Assembly: GCF_002844395.1 (NCBI RefSeq)
Contig: NZ_CP025197.1
Span: forward strand, 558,001-622,000
Length of the DNA: 64,000 nucleotides
Direction of reading: 5' to 3'
DNA from: Acetivibrio saccincola
GTDB lineage: Bacteria > Bacillota > Clostridia > Acetivibrionales > Acetivibrionaceae
A program made the translations under genes and the position numbers. Below the pieces are notes generated by a model, which saw only the letters and a program-made list of their open reading frames with translations, did no database searches and was not told the DNA's origin. The stretch's first letter is position 1, and each line of letters begins with the position of its first letter. Below are positions 19,158-29,022 of the stretch, one piece after another.

Positions 19158-20630
19158 ATGAGTCTTTTTACCGACATGATAGTAAATTTAGATCCAATAG
19201 GTGTGGCTATAATATTTATCATTCTTTCTGTTTTTATATTTTCATGTACCATTAACTTAATAGTTAGAAGAAGATACATTTCCATCCAAAATGATTTAGA
19301 GAAAAATAAAGATAATGAAAAAGGGGAATTTAAAAGCCCTTTACTAAATAAAATAGCACAATCCTACAAAGACACTGCTATAGTTAATTATAATGAGGTA
19401 AATACCCAGGCTATAATAGAAAATTGTTTTAATACAAATCTCCGTACTTGTATTGTATTTGAAAGGTTTATTAAACACACCGTTTCAATATTAATAACCC
19501 TTGGTCTTTTAGGAACATTTATTGGCTTGACTTTGGCTGTTACTGATTTAGTAACTGTGTTTAGAAAAATAATGGAGTCAGATGCAGTTACAGATCCTAC
19601 ATTTTCCACAGGTTTTTTAAATGAGCTTATTCCTTCTGTGTACAGCATGGGGGTAGCATTTACCACAAGCCTTTTTGGAATAGCCACTTCAATATTGTTT
19701 ACCATTTTTAATGTTTTATTCAGTGTGGAAGAAGCCAGGGAGACTTTAATGGTTCGCATTGAAGAGTATCTGGACAATACAGTATCCCTTGTTATTGCAA
19801 AGGACAAAGAGACAGAGTACAATTTGATGAACAGGATATTGAGGGAGACATTTGTAGAATTTGGAGAAAAAATAGAAAACACTTTAAAACAAACTGTCCG
19901 GTCTTTTGGGGAAAGTCTTACCAGTGTGGTAATGGACGTAAATGTTACTTCTAAAGCATTGGATAATACTGTAGAAAAGTTTGATTTATCCCTCAAAAAC
20001 TTTGCATCAAATATAAAGGATTTTACTGAATTTAACAACAATCTCAGGAATAATATAGAGAAAATGGATGTAAGCTTTATAAAAGTTACCGAAGCTCTGA
20101 CAGATACATCTGAAATTATTTCTGAAAACTACAGTTCAATTGAAAATTTCTCTAAAGATATAAAGGATGCTGCGGAGGAAATGACTGAATATAACCGTCA
20201 GGTGATTTATGATATATCAAATATAGTTGTAGAAGTGAAGAATACAGTATCTACAATTAATGAATTAAGTGAAACAATTAAAGCTGATTTAAGTGTCAGG
20301 ACTGAGGAAATAAAAGAATATCATGATAAAATAAACGGTTTAATGACAAAGTTAGGAGAAGAAATTGACCTGTTAGGAGAAAAAACAGCAGAGGCCTTTT
20401 CAAAGAGCTTAGATGAAAGCGGCAAAGTTGTATCCCAAAAAGTAGTTGAAAGTATGGATGGTATTTTAAAAGAAATATTTACCATTATGGATGAATTTAA
20501 GGAAAATGAAAAATTATTAGCTAAAACAATTACAATGCTTCCTGACCAGATGATAACATACCATGAAAATGCATCAGCCCAGATAAATAAACAGTTAGAC
20601 GATGTAAAAAGGCTTTTAAGAAATAATTGA
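19158..20630 (+). CDS. MotA/TolQ/ExbB-type (ZorA-like) proton channel with long cytoplasmic tail
   Basis: ATG 19158 is preferred because AGGAG at 19144 is 8 bases away; a GTG at 19149 is too close to it. The 490-residue product has TM1 at about residues 11-32 and two further segments around TLGLLGTFIGLTL and GVAFTTSLFGIATSILF, the signature of MotA/TolQ channels. The last 290 residues are a long helical coiled-coil tail (repeated KDAAEEM, TVSTINEL, EIKEYHDKI patterns). That tail, plus the adjacent MotB/OmpA partner, is the architecture of ZorA of Zorya defence rather than of flagellar MotA. Family knowledge: five channel subunits surround two partner subunits and use ion flow to rotate. The gene starts a three-gene unit, 11 bases before the next. 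Confidence 0.8.
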   Translation: MSLFTDMIVNLDPIGVAIIFIILSVFIFSCTINLIVRRRYISIQNDLEKNKDNEKGEFKSPLLNKIAQSYKDTAIVNYNEVNTQAIIENCFNTNLRTCIVFERFIKHTVSILITLGLLGTFIGLTLAVTDLVTVFRKIMESDAVTDPTFSTGFLNELIPSVYSMGVAFTTSLFGIATSILFTIFNVLFSVEEARETLMVRIEEYLDNTVSLVIAKDKETEYNLMNRILRETFVEFGEKIENTLKQTVRSFGESLTSVVMDVNVTSKALDNTVEKFDLSLKNFASNIKDFTEFNNNLRNNIEKMDVSFIKVTEALTDTSEIISENYSSIENFSKDIKDAAEEMTEYNRQVIYDISNIVVEVKNTVSTINELSETIKADLSVRTEEIKEYHDKINGLMTKLGEEIDLLGEKTAEAFSKSLDESGKVVSQKVVESMDGILKEIFTIMDEFKENEKLLAKTITMLPDQMITYHENASAQINKQLDDVKRLLRNN

Positions 20631-20641
20631 GGTGAAACTTA

Positions 20642-21586
20642 ATGAAAACCAGAAGAAGAAATTTTAAACGGGATTACGAAACACCAAATTTTTGGCCTTC
20701 TTTTACAGATGTTATGTCAACAATTGCCCTAATACTGTTTTTTCTAATGTTATTAGCATATATACAAAATATGGTTACCGGAAACAGATTACTGCATAAT
20801 GTGGCGAAGTTAGAAGTAAAAGAATTAGAACTTAAAAATGTTGAAAATGAGTTAGCCATTCAAAAAGCAGAGCTGGAAAAAGTTAAAGCTGAAGCAGAAA
20901 GGATAGAAGATGATTTAGCAAATTCACAAAAGGAAATTTATGAGCAGCGTAAAATAATTTTAAACAGCAACCGTGAATTAAATGAATTGCGTTCAAAACT
21001 TGAGTCAATAGCAGTTCTTCGTTTGGATATTCTGGAAAAAGTAAAACACTCTATAGAAAGCGAGTTAGGAAGAACAACAGCAAGAGGGGAAGAACTGGTC
21101 ACCATAGGGGATAATGCAAATATTATTATAAATGAAAGTCTTGTATTTGAAACGGATTCCTATGAAATTAAGCCGGAAGGGAGAGAACTTTTAGACCAGT
21201 TTGCAATAGCATTTGAAAAAATTTTAGATGACAGGGATATAAGAAACTATATTGACTCAATAAATATAGAAGGGCACACTGATGATGTGGGCACCTCAAG
21301 TTATAACAGGGAATTGTCTGCAAAGCGTTCAGCTGAAGTTGTAAATTACCTTATGAGTTCAAATCCCCAACTAGAGAAAAAATATGCCGGTTTCTTTGCA
21401 ACGGTGGGATTTTCAAAATTCAGGCCAATAGCTTTGGGAATCAGTGAAACCGCAAGGCAGAGGAACAGGAGAATAGAGATAAAAATAGCTATTAAAGACT
21501 CAAGTATTCAAGATATAATAGAGGATTATCTTAAAGAAACCAGTGAAAAACTTAGCTTGATACATGGTGATATATATGAAGAATAA
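20642..21586 (+). CDS. MotB/ZorB-like protein with OmpA peptidoglycan-binding domain
   Basis: ATG 20642 follows GAGGTG. The 314-residue product has a short basic N-terminus, one membrane helix (about residues 22-42) preceded by FWPSFTDVMS whose Asp is the likely ion-carrying residue, a coiled coil (about 50-125), and an OmpA-like domain (about 150-300) with NIEGHTDDVGTSSYNRELSAKRS. This is the stator partner of the preceding channel; the OmpA domain should hold peptidoglycan. The pair resembles ZorAB, but gut-type MotAB-OmpA pairs of unknown function exist in other clostridia. The C-terminus overlaps the TPR gene. Confidence 0.8.
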   Translation: MKTRRRNFKRDYETPNFWPSFTDVMSTIALILFFLMLLAYIQNMVTGNRLLHNVAKLEVKELELKNVENELAIQKAELEKVKAEAERIEDDLANSQKEIYEQRKIILNSNRELNELRSKLESIAVLRLDILEKVKHSIESELGRTTARGEELVTIGDNANIIINESLVFETDSYEIKPEGRELLDQFAIAFEKILDDRDIRNYIDSINIEGHTDDVGTSSYNRELSAKRSAEVVNYLMSSNPQLEKKYAGFFATVGFSKFRPIALGISETARQRNRRIEIKIAIKDSSIQDIIEDYLKETSEKLSLIHGDIYEE

Positions 21587-22541
21587 AACTGAAAAAATAG
21601 ATATAAGAATAGTAAAATATGAGCAGTATGTAAAGGAAAATCCCAATAAAGCTTATGGCTTCTATTGTTTAGGAAGGCTTTATTTCAGCCTTGGAAAATA
21701 TAATACTGCGGAAAACTATTTTAAAAAGGCCCTTTCTGTTGATGAAAATTATACCCGTGCCATAATAGCCCTTATAGAATTATATGTATACAGAAAAAAG
21801 TTTATAAAAGCAGTGTATCTCTTTTCTAAACACCGGCAGGATATTAATAAAAACTATATATTTAGGGTTAAGCTTGTCCGGGGTGTAAGCTCTTTTTATA
21901 GTAAAAGTGATTTCTTCAGAACAGGCTCCATAGGTTTTCTTAAAAGTATGTTTTTAAAGCACACTATGAGATATGCAAGAGACTTGGTACCAAAGGAGTC
22001 CAGCAATATAGTTTTAAAGATTATTTTGTGCATGTATTATTTAAAAACCGGTGAAAATAACATTTTTGTTACACAGATGTACAAAACCTGTGTGTACTGG
22101 GACGGGCTGGATGATCAATTAAGATGGGATATTTTAAACAACCTATCAAATTCAGGTAATAAACTTGTTTATGATATGAATATTGCCAAAAAGTTTACAT
22201 CAATTCCCCCTTCCAATTGTTCAGATGAATATGCAGGGATAATATTATTGGCATCCATGCTTAAGGGGGATGTTAAAAAAACATCAGAGATATACAATTT
22301 GGCAAATAAATACAATAAAAAATTAGAACCTGAAATAATGTGGAGGTATATATATTGGTGTAAGGAAAATTCCTTTTACGACAATTCTGTTTATGATTGC
22401 TGCAAAAAGCTTATAAAATCAGGATGGATAGATAAAGTTGTTGCCCAGACTCTTTTAATTTTTAGAGATAAAAATAATGTTAAACTTTCAAAACGGGACA
22501 AACAAATACTGGAGTTATATGGATATGCAGAGTCAGTTTAG
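21576..22541 (+). CDS. TPR-repeat protein coupled to the MotAB/ZorAB-like pair
   Basis: ATG 21576 overlaps the preceding gene by 11 bases, suggesting coupled translation; an upstream GTG at 21564 lacks a ribosome site. The 321-residue product has at least two clear tetratricopeptide repeats near the N-terminus (AYGFYCLGRLYFSLGKYNTA, then AIIALIELYVYRKKF), no signal peptide or membrane segment, and a helical remainder without recognised domain. TPRs mediate protein contacts. In position it replaces the effector genes of Zorya systems, but nothing in it resembles ZorC, ZorD or ZorE. Its function is unknown. Confidence 0.7.
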   Translation: MKNKTEKIDIRIVKYEQYVKENPNKAYGFYCLGRLYFSLGKYNTAENYFKKALSVDENYTRAIIALIELYVYRKKFIKAVYLFSKHRQDINKNYIFRVKLVRGVSSFYSKSDFFRTGSIGFLKSMFLKHTMRYARDLVPKESSNIVLKIILCMYYLKTGENNIFVTQMYKTCVYWDGLDDQLRWDILNNLSNSGNKLVYDMNIAKKFTSIPPSNCSDEYAGIILLASMLKGDVKKTSEIYNLANKYNKKLEPEIMWRYIYWCKENSFYDNSVYDCCKKLIKSGWIDKVVAQTLLIFRDKNNVKLSKRDKQILELYGYAESV

Positions 22542-23885
22542 CATACCTTCTAATATGCCTCTTTTGTATTTAACTTTAAGTATCCTGTAAAGAGATTTAT
22601 CTATTCTTTCTTCTGCAATGTCCCCGTTTAAAACAGCCTCAAGGATGGTATTATACGCTTTTTCTAGTGATTCGGGCATAAGGAGAATGTCTGCACCTGC
22701 TTTAAATGCCATAACTGATGCTTCACCAGAAGACCAGTGTTTTTTTATGGCTTTCATTTCTAAAGCATCGGTTATTATAAGTCCGCCAAAATTTAGTTCT
22801 TCTCTTAAAAGACCTGTTAATATTTTATTTGAAAGAGTTGCAGGCAAATTATCCGGTTCTATTTCAGGGAGTATTATATGGGCTGTCATAATGGCATCAA
22901 CACCTGAAGATATTCCTTTTTTAAAAGGGACAAATTCTATCTCCCTAAGTCTTTCAATACTGTGTTCTATTACAACCGCCCCTTTATGGGAATCTTCAGA
23001 AGCATCTCCGTGTCCGGGAAAGTGTTTTAAAACGGAACTTATATTTTGTTCTTGCATCCCCTTTACAAACTGTTCAACCATTATTCCTGCTATTTGGGGG
23101 TCAGAGCTAAATGCCCTGTCACCTATAACAGGATTTTGGGGGTTGGTATTTACATCGGCAACGGGGGCAAAGTTCATGTTAAATCCAAGGCTATAAAGCT
23201 CACTTCCCAACTTTCTTCCAAGGCGGTATGCAAGGTCCGGGTCATTTGTCTCACCTATTTCTTTTGCAGGAGGAAGTTTTGTAATTCCCATTTCAGGATT
23301 GCTTCCAAGTCTGCTTATTCGTCCCCCTTCCTCATCCACAGAGATAAATAGGGGTATTTTGCTTACAGACTGCATACTTTTAATTAAATTTGATGTTTGC
23401 TCCCTGGTGCTTATATTTTCACTAAATAATACAACACCCCCTATTTTAAACTTTTCTATTTGATTCTTAACATGCTCATCCATTTCATAAAGGTTTTTGT
23501 CTTCACCGTTTTTTCTAAATGCGACAACAAAAAGCTGTCCTATCTTTTCTTCTAATGTCATTGAGGAAACTAAATTGTCTATAATATCTGGATCTATATC
23601 TGATTCTATATCTGAATTTACATCTGAATCCGCATCAAGGTCCACATCTTTATCCGAATCTGAATGTACATCTTTATCTAAATCTATATCTGAATTTGCA
23701 TCCGCATCCATATCCGTATCTGTATTTATATCTCTTTTAGTATCCATGTCCATATCCGCACCTTCAGGATGTTTTTCTGTATTTTGGGGAAGATCCGGGC
23801 TTTGGTTTACGCTGCATCCAGTAAATAAAAAGACAAATAATAAAATAAGAAGCATGAATATTTTTAAAGAATTTATTTTTTTCAA
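22533..23885 (-). CDS. nagZ: Beta-N-acetylhexosaminidase (GH3, NagZ-type) lipoprotein with Asp-rich linker
   Basis: A TTG start at 23885 after AAAGG seems likely. The 450-residue product has a lipobox (LFVFLFTGC, residues 16-24), then an unusual linker (about 40-100) made of Asp-x dipeptides (DMDMDTK, DTDMDADANSDIDLDKD), then a GH3 domain with KIGQLFVVAF, EEGGRISRLG, KHFPGHGD (the GH3 His-Asp acid/base motif of NagZ enzymes) and the Asp nucleophile region LIITDALEMKAI. It removes terminal GlcNAc from muropeptides or glycans, here outside the membrane. Its last bases overlap the convergent TPR gene by 9. Confidence 0.9.
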   Translation of the reverse strand: MKKINSLKIFMLLILLFVFLFTGCSVNQSPDLPQNTEKHPEGADMDMDTKRDINTDTDMDADANSDIDLDKDVHSDSDKDVDLDADSDVNSDIESDIDPDIIDNLVSSMTLEEKIGQLFVVAFRKNGEDKNLYEMDEHVKNQIEKFKIGGVVLFSENISTREQTSNLIKSMQSVSKIPLFISVDEEGGRISRLGSNPEMGITKLPPAKEIGETNDPDLAYRLGRKLGSELYSLGFNMNFAPVADVNTNPQNPVIGDRAFSSDPQIAGIMVEQFVKGMQEQNISSVLKHFPGHGDASEDSHKGAVVIEHSIERLREIEFVPFKKGISSGVDAIMTAHIILPEIEPDNLPATLSNKILTGLLREELNFGGLIITDALEMKAIKKHWSSGEASVMAFKAGADILLMPESLEKAYNTILEAVLNGDIAEERIDKSLYRILKVKYKRGILEGMLN

Positions 23886-23962
23886 ATTAACACAACCTTT
23901 AATTTCTTTACTTTCACATTATCTATTTTATCAATGGGGATAAATTTTATCAATAACATTAA

Positions 23963-24030
23963 GGATGTCATCTTTTTTCAATTTTATATGATATTTTATG
24001 TATTATTCCTTACAATAACTTTACTCTAAC
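23963..24030 (+). mobile_element. Solo right end of an ISLre2-type insertion sequence
   Basis: These 68 bases (GGATGTCATCTTTTTTCAAT through CTTTACTCTAAC) align with the right end of the complete element at 60272-60340, differing at about ten positions and one gap. No transposase sequence accompanies it, so it is a scar. Confidence 0.8.
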
Positions 24031-24157
24031 CCGCATATCAGTTATATTTTGGAATACTACTATGTATGAAGATTATATAATATGTGCCGATATACATATT
24101 AAAGATTATTTATATATAAAAAATACTATATAAAAATACAGAGAAGGAGATGTTTGA

Positions 24158-26656
24158 ATGAGTTTTTTAAGAAATCAAAAAATAGGGGTAAAATTGATGT
24201 TGGGGGTTTCAGTTGCATTTGTTTTGACAATAGCAATAATAGTAACTTTAGCCACAAGCCAATTTAGCTATTTTATTCACAATTTTAGCGAGCAGCAGGT
24301 AATTAAAGGAATGGAAGGACTGGAAGCTGAGCTTGGCAAATTGCAAAAAGATGCATTGGAATTTGCAAATGTTTTGGCTGCTCACCCGGATATAATAAGA
24401 GGCTTAGCAGAAGGAAATGCAAATCTTTTATCTGATACTATCGGCACATTCAAGGAAAAGATGGCAGTGGATTTTATAAAAGTAGCAGACACATAAGGAA
24501 CAGTTATAGCCAGTACCTTTACTTCTGATGGCACTTTGGACAGTATAATTAATCAGGACAATGTGCAGTCTGCCCTTAAAGGTGAAGCCTTTACAACAAT
24601 AGAAAAAGGCAGTCTGGTAGAATTTGCTGCACGGGCAGGGGTGCCGGTATATGGGGAACAGGGAAGGTTGATTGGTGTTATTTCCCTTGGGTACAGTCTT
24701 GACAACCTGGCGCTTTTAGACGAGTTAAAATCAATTTATAAAACTGAGCTTACGCTGTTTTTAGGAGATGTAAGGCATAATACCACCATTGAGATGGATG
24801 GAAAAAGGATATTAGGTACAAAACTAGATAGTAAAATAGCAGACAGGGTATTGGTAAAAAATGAGCAGTATTCTGGAAATGCAGAAATTCTTGGGGCAGA
24901 ATATGTGGTAGCATATAAGCCTTTAATAGATAAAAAAAATCAGACAATAGGTGTTATTTTTGCAGGACAGAAATATGACGAGGTTGCAGTGGTAAAAAAC
25001 AGAACCATACTACATATCTCCATAGCTACAATTATATTGGAAATTTTATTATTGATTTTTGTATGGTTTTTTGTAAAGAAGGTTATAACAAAGCCGTTAA
25101 AGCAGCTTGTACAGGTTTCAAATACATTGGCAGAAGGGGATGTGGATATTTCAATTGAATCATCCTCAAAGGATGAAATAGGGGAACTTATTGATTCTTT
25201 TGGAAGAATGATAGATAATGTAATGCATCAGGCGGAAGTAGCAGAAAAAATAGCAAATGGAGATTTAAATGTAAATATAGAGCCGAAATCAGAAAAGGAC
25301 ATCCTTTCAAACAGTATGCTCCTTGTGGCCGATACGCTTTCTGATTTGGTTAAAGAAACAGAAATGCTGACAAATTCGGCTATAGAAGGAGAACTTAGTA
25401 CAAGAGGGGATACAGAAAAATTCAGCGGTGTTTACAAAGAGGTAATTGAAGGTGTAAACAATACTTTAGATGCTGTATTAGAACCGGTAGAAGAGGCATC
25501 AGAGGTGCTTCAAAAGCTTTCAGAAGGTTCATTAAAAGAATATGTAAAAGGAATTTATAAAGGGGAACATGCCATCATTAAGAACGCCCTGAACAAGACA
25601 GTAATAACATTATCAAACTATATTGGCGAAATTACCCATGTGTTGACACAATTGTCACAGGGGAACTTAAATATAGCCATCAAGGGAGATTATAAAGGTG
25701 ACTTTGTGGAAATAAAGGATTCTTTAAATCTGATTATAGAATCTTTTAATAAAATTTTATACGAAATTAATGTTGCGGCAGAACAAGTTGCATTAGGAGC
25801 AAATCAGGTGTCCGAGACCAGTATGTCTTTATCAGAAGGAACAGCAGAACAGGCAAGTTCTATAGAAGAGATTAGTTCATTTATGGAAGAGGTTTCAGAG
25901 CAAACCAAGCGGAATGCTGCCAGCGCAAATCAGGCTAATGAATTGGCTTTGACAGCTAAAAATACCGCTGTTGAAGGGAATGAAAAAATGAAGGAAATGC
26001 TTCAGGCAATGAATGAGATAAATGAGGCCTCAAGTAATATATCAAAAATAATAAAAGTTATAGATGAAATTGCATTCCAGACCAATATTTTAGCTTTAAA
26101 TGCGGCGGTGGAGGCAGCCAGGGCAGGTCAGTACGGTAAAGGTTTTGCAGTGGTTGCAGAAGAAGTAAGGAATCTTGCAGGCAAAAGCTCTGATGCTGCG
26201 AAGGAAACATCTGCTCTTATTGCAGGCTCTATTGAAAAAGTGGATTCCGGTACTGAAATTGCAAATAAAACTGCAGAAGCTTTAAACAGGATTGTTGAAG
26301 ATATAGATGAGGTATTTAACTATGTAAGAAACATTGCTGAATCTTCTAACCAGCAAGCTACAGCCATATCTCAGGTTAATGAGAGCATAAATCAGATTTC
26401 CCAAGTAATTCAGACAAATTCTGCAATTTCACAAGAAGCGGCGGCGGCCAGCGAAGAACTTTCTAGCCATGCGCAGGTAATGAAAGAATTGGTGGAAAGA
26501 TTTGAAGCAAAGTCTGAAGATGTAGAAAAAACAGACAAAAAGGGCTTAAATCCGGAAATAATGAAAATGTTAGAGCAGTTAACTGACCAAAATAATAGTT
26601 CAAATACAGATATGGAAAAGAATGATGGATTTAAAAATGATTTTGAAAAATATTGA
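24158..26656 (+). pseudogene. Methyl-accepting chemotaxis protein interrupted by one in-frame stop
   Basis: ATG 24158 follows AAGGAGATG. The frame runs to 26656 except for TAA at 24494-24496 (codon 113); 832 residues otherwise. Order: TM1 (about 12-34), a single-Cache-like extracellular sensor (to about 280, with [12 protein letters not shown] and [12 protein letters not shown]), TM2, HAMP, an extended repeated HAMP-like region, and a signalling domain with the conserved hairpin [21 protein letters not shown]. It would sense an extracellular ligand and control CheA. No CheA/CheW gene is nearby. A CAA-to-TAA change would explain the stop. Everything downstream is intact, which favours a recent mutation or a base-call error. 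Confidence 0.85.
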
Positions 26657-26742
26657 ATAAAATTGTTTTAAAGACCAAAGGTTAAAATTTTTAATTCTAT
26701 TATAAAAGATTTAAAAAATTTATTATTTTTTTTTTAAAAATA

Positions 26743-26796
26743 TTTACAATTTCTAAAAATTTATGATATAATACATTGTGTTAAAGTATTAACACA
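26743..26796 (+). promoter_or_regulatory. Promoter with Rex-like operator ahead of the stalk-domain lipoprotein gene
   Basis: TTTACA (26743-26748) and TATAAT (26767-26772) are 18 bases apart. A perfect palindrome, TGTGTTAA-AGTA-TTAACACA (26777-26796), covers the expected transcript start. Its core TGTTAA-N4-TTAACA is that of the clostridial Rex box, with only the outermost base on each side different. Confidence 0.65.
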
Positions 26797-26860
26797 TTAA
26801 TTTGTGAAAATGCTTTAATATAAAGAATAAAATTATATTTAATACAAGGAGGGTAACTAT

Positions 26861-28591
26861 ATGAAAAAATTAAGAAAAGTATTAGCAGTAGTAATGGTTT
26901 TAGTACTTGCATCAATGGCATTGGCTGGCTGTACAACAAGCGAAATTGAACTAATTGACTCACTTATTACCACAACAAACCAATTAAAATCCTATGAAGG
27001 TACTTCAACATTGGAAATAAGCTTTAGCGGCGAAAGTAGTAATGAAGAGGTTCAGGAAGTTTTAAAGGAATTGGCTGTGTATTTAGATGGAATAAAATTG
27101 GTTGCAAATCAAAAAGCATGGTCAGATGAGGAAGGGCAAAAGGCAAAAGCAGCAGTTGATTATGAACTGGAAATAGCAGATACAAAGGCTAACTTCAGCT
27201 TTTGGGCAGATGTAGATGCTTCAGGTGATAAGCCTTCAATGAAGATTATATTCACAGTTCCGGAATTGTTACTTGCTTCATTAGCTAATGGTGAATACGC
27301 AGGAAAATACATAGTAATCAATTATGACAATTTATTTGAAGAAGTAGATGCATTTGTAGACTATAGCAATGTAGAAAATATAGGGAAAGAAATTTTTGAT
27401 ATGATATTTGATTATATAAAATCCAGTGCTGCTGATTTAGATCTGGGAATGGAAGTTGCAGTTAAGAAAGGCACTGGAACTACAAGTAAAGGGGAAAGTG
27501 CTACAAAATATGAAGTAAAATTAGATGATGCATCCTTCAAAAAATTTATGGAAGCTATAATTAACGATGTTATACTACAAGATAAAACATTGGAATTATT
27601 CAGAGACTACATGGAAACTTCCTTAAGCCTTGTTAATTACGAGTTGCTTTATCAAGATCTTGGAGGAGGCATTGGTGAGGAATTTGACCAGGAAGCAGCT
27701 ATAAAAGAAGCTATGGCGGAAATAGATGAAGGTCTGGCTGAAGTTTCTAAAGAATTCCCAGAGTACAGAAAAGCTGTATCAAAAGTATTTGAAGCTTTGA
27801 AAGATGCGAAGATACTTGGGGAAGAAGGAATTACATCCACTTACTTTATTAATAAAGATGGCTGTGTGGTAGAACAAAAACATGCTATAGATATAGAAAT
27901 AGATTTTGCACAATGGCAAAAAGCTGTATTAAACTTGGAGAATATAGATTTAGGAGCAGGAAAACTTGAAAATAAAGTTAGTCTACTTCCGGAAAATGAT
28001 CTATATCTTGAAGACGATGAAGTTGCAGAAAATGAAGAAGACATTGTAGACGGCAAAATTAAATTAGGTATAAATTATGAAAGTTCAATTTACAATATAA
28101 ACAAAGAAATTGATGTAGAAATACCTGAAATAACAGAAGAAAACTCTATAGATTTATTTGCAGAACTGGCTGGTATTTTGGGTTCAGTAATTGGTGGGGA
28201 AATTCCTTCAGATACAATTGTAGAGCCACCGGTAAAAGACGGAATCAATGTTATTTTAAATGGAAGCTATATTGAATTTCCTGATGTAGTTCCTCAAATT
28301 ATTGATGGAAGAACACTGGTTCCAATAAGGGCTATATCAGAGGAAATGGGAGCAGATGTAGGATACGAACATGAAACAAGGACAGTTACAATTGTAGACG
28401 GGGATAATGAAATAGTATTGAAAATAGGAGAAACAACAGCTTATGTCAATGGAGAAGTATATGAACTTGATGTACCTGCAAATGTTATTGAAGGCCGTAC
28501 AATGGTTCCAATAAGATTTGTATCAGAAGCAATGGGTGCAGTTGTTGACTGGGATGGAGAAACAAAGACAGTAATTATCTTTAAATTCTAA
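26861..28591 (+). CDS. Lipoprotein with C-terminal copper-amine-oxidase-N (stalk) domain
   Basis: ATG 26861 follows AAGGAGGG. The 576-residue product has a lipoprotein signal (VLVLASMALAGC, Cys at about 24), a long region without recognised domain (about 30-455) rich in Glu and Asp, and a C-terminal double repeat of the stalk domain (GRTLVPIRAISEEMGADV and GRTMVPIRFVSEAMGAVVDW). That domain is common in wall-associated proteins of this group and probably binds wall polymers; despite the name, no copper enzyme is implied. The substrate or partner is unknown. It has its own promoter and terminator. Confidence 0.85.
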   Translation: MKKLRKVLAVVMVLVLASMALAGCTTSEIELIDSLITTTNQLKSYEGTSTLEISFSGESSNEEVQEVLKELAVYLDGIKLVANQKAWSDEEGQKAKAAVDYELEIADTKANFSFWADVDASGDKPSMKIIFTVPELLLASLANGEYAGKYIVINYDNLFEEVDAFVDYSNVENIGKEIFDMIFDYIKSSAADLDLGMEVAVKKGTGTTSKGESATKYEVKLDDASFKKFMEAIINDVILQDKTLELFRDYMETSLSLVNYELLYQDLGGGIGEEFDQEAAIKEAMAEIDEGLAEVSKEFPEYRKAVSKVFEALKDAKILGEEGITSTYFINKDGCVVEQKHAIDIEIDFAQWQKAVLNLENIDLGAGKLENKVSLLPENDLYLEDDEVAENEEDIVDGKIKLGINYESSIYNINKEIDVEIPEITEENSIDLFAELAGILGSVIGGEIPSDTIVEPPVKDGINVILNGSYIEFPDVVPQIIDGRTLVPIRAISEEMGADVGYEHETRTVTIVDGDNEIVLKIGETTAYVNGEVYELDVPANVIEGRTMVPIRFVSEAMGAVVDWDGETKTVIIFKF

Positions 28592-28607
28592 TAAATCCTT
28601 AAAAAAG

Positions 28608-28652
28608 AAGTTGTGCAGAGGGGTTAAAAACTTTCTACACAACTTTTTTTGT
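28608..28652 (+). terminator. Terminator of the stalk-domain lipoprotein gene
   Basis: A 12-bp stem with one mismatch (28608-28619 with 28634-28645) is followed by a T-run and TTTGTTTTATA. Confidence 0.85.
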
Positions 28653-28735
28653 TTTATATAAATTACAAGAAGGTTCTTTTATTGCCTTGACAGATAATAA
28701 AAATTCATTTATTATTTTTATTAATAATGTAAATA

Positions 28736-29006
28736 ATGAAAAGGCGATGATTAAGAGGAGTAGACAGTGCTGGCTTAAAAAGAGATAGAAAACCTTAGGC
28801 TGAAAGTTTTCTATAAGCAACAGCTGTCGAAGGTAGCTTAGAAGCTCTGCAGTTGAAATAGCAGTAGACTGTGGCGGTAAAGAGCCGTTATTCCGATAGA
28901 GGGTCCAATTATATACATAACTCAGGTGTATTTATAATTGGGAAATATGGTGGTACCGCGGAAACATTCTTTCGTCCATTTTTTAGGATGAGAGGATTTT
29001 TTTATT
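28736..29006 (+). promoter_or_regulatory. T-box riboswitch, valine-type
   Basis: The leader shows the T-box layout: Stem I from 28736 with AGTAGACAG (AG-bulge region), a candidate specifier GTA (valine) at 28833-28835 within GAAGGTAGC, the conserved T-box TGGTGGTACCGCGG at about 28949-28962, and a terminator (TCTTTCGTCC pairing with GGATGAGAGGA, then a T-run near 29000). Uncharged tRNA-Val would favour read-through into the small membrane gene and valS. Confidence 0.93.
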
Positions 29007-29022
29007 TAAGAGGAGGGAGGAT

